Shown here piece by piece: positions 13,731 to 17,892 of a stretch of DNA of 17,892 nt. The notes below the pieces were generated by a model that saw nothing but the letters and a program-made list of their open reading frames with translations, did no database searches and had not been told where the DNA came from. The position numbers and the translations under genes are program-made. Numbering within the stretch: the stretch's first letter is position 1; every line of letters starts with the position of its first letter. Source of the DNA: Alistipes sp. (GTDB lineage Bacteria > Bacteroidota > Bacteroidia > Bacteroidales > Rikenellaceae); assembly GCA_017631135.1 (NCBI GenBank), contig JAGBTW010000173.1, forward strand, positions 1 to 17,892, in the 5' to 3' direction.

Positions 13731-14873
13731 ATGGCAGACAAAAGGTTAAAGATAGCAATCGTAGGTCCTGCACACCCATACCGCGGAGGCTTGGCATCCA
13801 TCATGGAGACCATGGCACGCGAGTATCAGTCGCGCGGCTACGAGGTACATATCCTCACCTTCACGCTGCAATACCCCTCGTTCCTCTTTCCTGGAAAGAG
13901 CCAAACCGTAGATACTCCCCCACCCGCCGACCTCGACATACGTCGCAGAGTCTCGACCATAAATCCGCTGTCGTGGTGGAGCGTGGGTCGCGAGCTCTGC
14001 AAGATGCGTCCCGACATCGTGCTGATGAAGTATTGGACACCCTTTATGGCTCCGTGCTTCGGCACTATTGCGCGCCTTGCACGCAAGAACAAACACACGA
14101 AGGTTATCTGCCAGATTGATAATGTCGAGCCACACGAGCACCACATAACCGACAAGCCCTTCAACCGCTACTACCTCGGCTCGGTGGATGGTTTCGTCTA
14201 TATGTCGGAGCAGGTGCACGAGGAGTTAAAGGCTTACACATCAGTGCCTATGCGCTTCTCACCACATCCCATGTTCGAGCACTTCGGCTCGCGTGTGGAG
14301 CGCGGTGAGGCATGCGCAAAGTTAGGCATTGACCCCACGCAAAGATACGCTATGTTCTTCGGACTAATACGCGACTACAAGGGTCTCGACACACTGCTTG
14401 ACGCTTGGAGCGAGTTTAGGCGCAAAGGAATAAAATTGCTTATCGCGGGTGAGTTTTACGCCTCACGAGAGAAATATATCGCTCACATTGAACGACTTGG
14501 ATTAAAAGATGAAGTTATTTTACACGACTTCTTCGTGCCTGATAGTGATGTACGCTACTACTTCTCGGCAGCCGACTGCGTGGTGCTACCCTATAAGACT
14601 GCGACACAGAGCGGCGTGACACAGATATGCTACAACTTCTGCACCCCCGTTATCGTCACACGCGTGGGTGGCTTGGCGGAGATTGTCCCCGACGGTAAGG
14701 TGGGTTATGTCTGCGACCCCACAGCCGAGGGTGTGCGCGACGCCTTGGAGCGCATCTTCGAGGGGGACCGCATAGCGGAGTTTGCCAACAACATGACGGA
14801 GGAGCGCAAGCGCTTCTCGTGGAGTGCTATGTGTGACGAGATTGAGGCGGTTTACCGCTCATTAGTCGAGTAG
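13731..14873 (+). CDS. Glycosyltransferase family 4 (GT-B fold)
   Basis: The 380-residue protein transfers a sugar from an activated nucleotide donor. I chose the ATG at 13731 because it lies 8 bp after the thioesterase stop and gives the canonical opening RLKIAIVGPAHPYRGGLA (5-22), the glycine-rich first loop of GT-B enzymes. The C-terminal Rossmann domain begins near MFFGLIRDYKGLDTLLDAW (208-226), continues with KLLIAGEFY, and has FSAADCVVLPYKTATQSGV (278-296), with the usual GT4 acceptor/donor-site stretch ending in VGGLAEIV (312-319). The E-x7-E motif is modified, with Thr/Ala in place of the first Glu, as in several subgroups. The acceptor and sugar are unknown; envelope glycan or glycolipid synthesis is plausible beside a fatty-acid thioesterase. 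Its 3' end overlaps the convergent reductase gene by 12 bp. Confidence 0.9.
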   Translation: MADKRLKIAIVGPAHPYRGGLASIMETMAREYQSRGYEVHILTFTLQYPSFLFPGKSQTVDTPPPADLDIRRRVSTINPLSWWSVGRELCKMRPDIVLMKYWTPFMAPCFGTIARLARKNKHTKVICQIDNVEPHEHHITDKPFNRYYLGSVDGFVYMSEQVHEELKAYTSVPMRFSPHPMFEHFGSRVERGEACAKLGIDPTQRYAMFFGLIRDYKGLDTLLDAWSEFRRKGIKLLIAGEFYASREKYIAHIERLGLKDEVILHDFFVPDSDVRYYFSAADCVVLPYKTATQSGVTQICYNFCTPVIVTRVGGLAEIVPDGKVGYVCDPTAEGVRDALERIFEGDRIAEFANNMTEERKRFSWSAMCDEIEAVYRSLVE

Positions 14874-15836
14874 GAAGCACATCGTATCTACCCCATCGGC
14901 ATAGTCCATAAGCGCAGGATATTGCGCACGACCAAGGGGCTGTGCTCCCTCAATTTCGCAACTCGACACTACGCATTGTACACGCTCCGCATTATCCTTA
15001 AGCCACGCCTTAACATCCTCTATACCTGTGTATTCATAGAGCATAACAACAGCTAACGACTGCGCAAAATCACTACCACGGCGCATAACGAAAGCCCCCG
15101 CATCCCAGAACTCCGCGCCCTCAACGGTAAGCGTAGCGCGCATAGCCTGTACATTGCGCTTAAGCTTCACATTCTCCGCCACACCGCGCTCAAAATTTGG
15201 GACATAGCCCTGTGGCACAAAGAGCATCGACACCGAGCGACAACCAAGACCCGAATACGCTGTAATATCGTTATACAACGCGCGCAACTCCTCCGCACTC
15301 TCCGCGCCATTAAGCACAGCAACCGAGTGACGGCTACCACGCAACAGCGTGCGCGTAGAGGCAAAGTGCTCGCGGAAATAGGCATTAGCATCGTCACCAC
15401 CAGTAGCAATTGCCATGTCGTAGGTGGCATCTGCCGAGTAGTCATAAATCGTAATATAGGGCTCTATATCTCGCAATAGTTCAACGACATAGCGCATCAA
15501 TACACTATCCTTGCTCGAAGGCTTAAGGTGACACTCGTGTCCCGCAGCAAGCACACACAACAAATCGAAGAAACCAACCAACGGAATATTACCCGCCATG
15601 ATGACCGCAACGCGCTTGGGCTCTGTAGTTGCTGTATAGTTATTTAGCCATTTTGTAAGTCGCTCGCGGTCGAGCATCTCGGTGCGAATGGCCTCTACCG
15701 CGCGCAGTATATCGGCACGCGTAAACCAGCCATTAGCCTCGATAGCCTCCTCTATAACTTTGTTAGTGCGATCATCACCACCAAAACTATTAAGTTGCTC
15801 ACCCAGAGCGGTAAATATCTCTAAAATAGGCTTCAT
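14862..15836 (-). CDS. LuxC-like acyl-CoA reductase
   Basis: This 324-residue protein belongs to the LuxC/acyl-CoA reductase part of the aldehyde dehydrogenase superfamily, which reduces activated acyl groups to aldehydes using NADPH. Visible features are RVAVIMAGNIPLVGFFDLLCVLAAGHECHLKPSSKD (75-110, cofactor-binding region), ATYDMAIATGGDDANAYFREHFAS (137-160) and YSGLGCRSV (194-202) with the likely nucleophile Cys199. It is shorter than bioluminescence LuxC (near 480), as other Bacteroidota members are. I chose the ATG at 15834-15836, which lies 2 bp after the exonuclease stop; a start 11 codons upstream would overlap that gene. The physiological substrate is not known, and ArgC-like or other reductase activity is less likely. 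It is the last gene of a three-gene operon. Confidence 0.82.
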   Translation of the reverse strand: MKPILEIFTALGEQLNSFGGDDRTNKVIEEAIEANGWFTRADILRAVEAIRTEMLDRERLTKWLNNYTATTEPKRVAVIMAGNIPLVGFFDLLCVLAAGHECHLKPSSKDSVLMRYVVELLRDIEPYITIYDYSADATYDMAIATGGDDANAYFREHFASTRTLLRGSRHSVAVLNGAESAEELRALYNDITAYSGLGCRSVSMLFVPQGYVPNFERGVAENVKLKRNVQAMRATLTVEGAEFWDAGAFVMRRGSDFAQSLAVVMLYEYTGIEDVKAWLKDNAERVQCVVSSCEIEGAQPLGRAQYPALMDYADGVDTMCFLLD

Positions 15837-15838
15837 CG

Positions 15839-16333
15839 TTACAATATTTTGAGTGCTATAGCGGCGCACGCCTCGGCATCTGCGAGGGCATGGTGGTGCG
15901 TAGCAAGTTCATAGCCACACGCCAGCGCCACGGTGGGCAAGCGGTGGTTGGGCAGCTCCTTGCCAAAGACCTTGCGCGAGGTCTGACATGTGCAGTGGAA
16001 TGTATACTCGGGGTATGGCATGTTGTAGACATCGTGCACAGCCCTCAAACAACGCTGCTCGAATGGTGCGTTGTGCGCCACGAAGGGCAGTCCCACAAAC
16101 AAGGGCTGCAGCTCGCGCCACACCATAGGGAAGCCCACCTGAAAGTCGGTATCCTTGCGCGTCATGCCGTGCACGCGCGTGTTGTGAAACGAGTAGTAGT
16201 TGGGCACTGGGCGCACAAGACGGTGCACGCGTTGCTGTACCCTACCATCGCGCACAACAACAATGCCAACAGAGCAGATGCTCGAGGGGTCACTGTTTGC
16301 AGTCTCGAAGTCTATGGCGACGAAATCTCTCAT
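15839..16333 (-). CDS. DEDDh 3'-5' exonuclease (DnaQ/epsilon-like)
   Basis: This 164-residue single-domain protein resembles the proofreading subunit of DNA polymerase III and RNase T-type exonucleases, which remove nucleotides from 3' ends using two metal ions. Motif I is VAIDFET with Asp8 and Glu10. Motif II is FVAHNAPFEQRCL, where the usual Asp after Phe is Glu92. Motif III is HHALADAEA with His147 and Asp152, giving the DEDDh type. The ATG at 16331-16333 is one base after the lipoprotein stop; an upstream TTG overlapping that gene is less likely. No BRCT or UvrC-like fusion is present. Substrate (DNA or RNA) is unknown, and the role in an operon with a thioredoxin-like lipoprotein and a reductase is unclear. 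Confidence 0.9.
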   Translation of the reverse strand: MRDFVAIDFETANSDPSSICSVGIVVVRDGRVQQRVHRLVRPVPNYYSFHNTRVHGMTRKDTDFQVGFPMVWRELQPLFVGLPFVAHNAPFEQRCLRAVHDVYNMPYPEYTFHCTCQTSRKVFGKELPNHRLPTVALACGYELATHHHALADAEACAAIALKIL

Positions 16334-16334
16334 T

Positions 16335-17297
16335 CTATAGGGCTTCAAAATAGGCTATGGCATTCTCGATTTGCGCTACCGACGTGCCATCCTTGATTAT
16401 CACACGCTTCTCTCTGTCAAGCAGATAGAGCGACGGAATCGCCTGTAAATTGTAGCTACGCTCATGGGTCAGCACCATGCCTTTATCGTAGCTATTAATC
16501 CAGCTGCTTGGCATGTCCGAAAGGTGGTTATGCCACGCCTCAAGGTCTTCGTCGGGATATACCGCCAGCACCTCAACAAGGTCGTTCTCCATCATCTCGT
16601 TGATGAGTGGCGAAGCACCTATCTGCTCGATAATCTCGCGACACATGGGGCAACCAGGATTCGAGAACATCAAGATGACATAGTCGGCATCAATATCGCG
16701 CAATCGACCCTGCTTACCCGTAGCCAGCGTATATACAAAGTCCGTCGCGGGCTCACCTATGCGGTTTTTGCGCGCAAGCTCGAGGTCGTAGGCGGGGGCT
16801 ATACGGTCGTACTCATCGTACAAGGGCGACTCCACCAACACCTCAAGGATGGGGATGTATAGCTCATCGTTGCGTAAGGGCGAGTTGGGGTCGTGAAGCA
16901 CACCCTCGGCAACATAGGCGAAGAAGTCGAGCACGGGACGGCTATGCTCGGCACGATGCATGACACTCTTAAGCAACGAGTCGCAACGCATGCGCTCGGT
17001 GCCGACGCCGAGATACGAGACATAGTCGGCAAACGCCTGCATGACCTGCACGGTGTCGTACTCCACAACGCGCTCGCCACACTCGAAGTCGAAGCCATCC
17101 CAGTAGCGGCTAATAGCTTCGTCATACTCCTCCTTCGTTGTGATGCTGTATATGTCGAAGTCGACATCTACATGGCGCGTGCCTGGCGCGAAGTGCTCCA
17201 CAACGCTCTCCTTTGCGTTCTCCTTTTTGCGCTTCGCATCGCCACACGACACCAGCACCACGGCGAGCAATATCAGTATAAAATAGGTCTGCTTCAT
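16335..17297 (-). CDS. Thioredoxin-fold lipoprotein with DUF5106-like N-terminal domain
   Basis: The 320-residue protein begins with a lipoprotein signal (MKQTYFILILLAVVLVSC, Cys18); I chose the ATG at 17295-17297 because it places this signal at the N-terminus. Residues about 40-175 form a helical region with YDEAISRYWDGFDF and Y-x-L-x-x-A-R-x-N-R, resembling DUF5106. From about 180 (IGEPATDFVYTLATGKQG) a TlpA/AhpC-like thioredoxin fold follows, with FSNPGCPMCREI (211-222; Cys216-Pro-Met-Cys219) as the redox site and IPSLYLLD (287-294, cis-Pro288). It should act in the periplasm as a thiol-disulfide reductant or oxidant for envelope proteins. CPMC replaces the commoner CPPC. It heads a tight operon with the exonuclease and acyl reductase. 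Cys105 and Cys73 in the N-terminal domain could be further redox partners. Confidence 0.88.
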   Translation of the reverse strand: MKQTYFILILLAVVLVSCGDAKRKKENAKESVVEHFAPGTRHVDVDFDIYSITTKEEYDEAISRYWDGFDFECGERVVEYDTVQVMQAFADYVSYLGVGTERMRCDSLLKSVMHRAEHSRPVLDFFAYVAEGVLHDPNSPLRNDELYIPILEVLVESPLYDEYDRIAPAYDLELARKNRIGEPATDFVYTLATGKQGRLRDIDADYVILMFSNPGCPMCREIIEQIGASPLINEMMENDLVEVLAVYPDEDLEAWHNHLSDMPSSWINSYDKGMVLTHERSYNLQAIPSLYLLDREKRVIIKDGTSVAQIENAIAYFEAL

Positions 17298-17311
17298 AGT
17301 CTTAATAATAA

Positions 17312-17342
17312 GGGGGTTATCCAACTGCTATTGGACACCCCC
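17312..17342 (-). terminator. Intrinsic terminator of argS
   Basis: Arms 17312-17324 and 17331-17342 form GGGGGT-x-TCCAA paired with TTGGA-x-ACCCCC around a 6-nt loop with a small internal mismatch. On the minus strand it lies 43 bp after the argS stop, ends in five C and continues into TTATTATTAAG. It would separate argS from the next operon, although no strong separate promoter is evident for that operon. Confidence 0.75.
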
Positions 17343-17385
17343 GTATATTGTATTAACCCAATTTGTTGTTAAAATCACAACAAAA

Positions 17386-17892
17386 TTACATGCGCTCGGG
17401 CACGTTAATACCGAGCAAAGACATCGCCGAGCGGATAACGCGTGCTACCTCCGCTGCGAGCTTAAGGCGCAATGAGCGAACAGCCTCGTTCTCCTCCTTG
17501 AGGATAGAGTGGTCGTGGTAGTAGCCATTAAACTGCTTTGCGAGGTCGTAGGCGTATGCCGCAATTACAGAGGGTGCAAACTGCTCACCTGCGGTGCGAA
17601 CAACTGCGGGGTACTCCGCCAAGGCCTTAACAAGCTCAACCTCCTCGGGAAGGAGTGTCGCGTTAGTGTATGTGCTTGCGTCGATGCCCGCCTCCTCTGC
17701 CTTGCGCAAGATAGAGCGGATACGCGCATGGGTGTACTGGATGAATGGACCTGTGTTGCCGTTGAAGTCGATAGACTCGCGGGGGTCGAAGAGCATGGTC
17801 TTCTTGGGGTCTACCTTGAGGATGAAGTACTTCAAAGCGCCAAGGCCTACCATCTCCGAGATTGCCGCAGCCTCCTCCTCCGAGCAGCCATC
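17386..17892 (-). CDS. argS: Arginyl-tRNA synthetase, C-terminal part
   Basis: The frame is open to the window edge, so the gene starts outside. The visible 168 residues carry the ArgRS C-terminal region: VGLGALKYFILKVDPKKTMLFDPRESIDFNGNTGPFIQYTHARIRSILRK, which spans the end of the catalytic domain (the MSK-like KMSKS region would lie upstream). The anticodon-binding DALR domain follows, with EEVELVKALAEYPAVV, FAPSVIAAYAYDLAKQFNGYYHDHSIL and the terminal LLGINVPERM. The enzyme attaches arginine to tRNA-Arg in the cytoplasm. It reads toward an intrinsic terminator at 17312-17342. Recognition is secure; only the 3' end is seen. Confidence 0.94.
   Translation of the reverse strand, partial: DGCSEEEAAAISEMVGLGALKYFILKVDPKKTMLFDPRESIDFNGNTGPFIQYTHARIRSILRKAEEAGIDASTYTNATLLPEEVELVKALAEYPAVVRTAGEQFAPSVIAAYAYDLAKQFNGYYHDHSILKEENEAVRSLRLKLAAEVARVIRSAMSLLGINVPERM

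Noticed and set aside
17381..17388. TAATTTTG as a -7 box for the thioredoxin-fold lipoprotein operon
   Set aside because: It overlaps the argS stop codon, lacks a -33 element and lies upstream of the argS terminator, so I do not list it as a promoter.

Overview
This 17.9 kb window looks like a chromosomal segment from a member of the Bacteroidales, and an Alistipes-like (Rikenellaceae) bacterium fits best. Four things point there. Several promoters carry the Bacteroidota -7 box TAnnTTTG. There are many lipoproteins with Ig-like, BACON-like, BspA-type LRR or DUF5106-like domains. Shine-Dalgarno sequences are hard to see. The core genes (ThiL, ArgR, ArgS, FatA-type thioesterase, LuxC-like acyl-CoA reductase) are of the kind found in that phylum. 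The genus is an inference; I ran no database search.

Layout. Positions 1-489 hold the 3' end of a polysaccharide flippase gene, which converges on thiL (476-1411, minus), apparently read from a leaderless promoter. Positions 1777-6239 carry three minus-strand surface lipoproteins: a two-gene operon (4711 down to 1777) and a separately promoted gene (6239-4992) that ends in an intrinsic terminator. Divergent from these is a plus-strand pair, argR (6485-6949) and a BspA-like LRR lipoprotein (6979-8094). A repeat-rich non-coding stretch (8095-8613) leads to a 940-residue M16 zinc peptidase (8614-11436, minus). Next come an ECF sigma factor and a four-helix membrane protein (12789 down to 11717, minus). 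Divergent from the sigma gene is a plus-strand operon of an acyl-ACP thioesterase and a GT4 glycosyltransferase (12997-14873). The right end is a tight minus-strand operon: thioredoxin-fold DUF5106-like lipoprotein, DEDDh exonuclease, LuxC-like acyl-CoA reductase (17297 down to 14862). It is preceded by the 3' end of argS.

How the genes relate. Much of the window concerns the cell envelope: polysaccharide export, exposed lipoproteins, an exported peptidase, lipid acyl-chain release and glycosyl transfer. A sigma factor with a linked membrane protein may sense envelope state. The thioesterase releases fatty acids from ACP, and the reductase a few genes away acts on activated acyl groups. A metabolic link between them is possible but not shown by the sequence.

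The least explained signal is non-coding. Just downstream of two unrelated minus-strand genes (stops at 1777 and 8614) lies a composite element. It combines a long nested hairpin whose outer arm overlaps the stop codon with tracts of 9-nt periodic repeats that themselves fold back. Three copies of the hairpin (1651-1778, 8443-8486, 8489-8615) have different but perfectly complementary arms around a constant CAGAGTGGTGC / GCGCCACTATC-like core. That is the signature of a conserved RNA structure rather than a simple sequence repeat.
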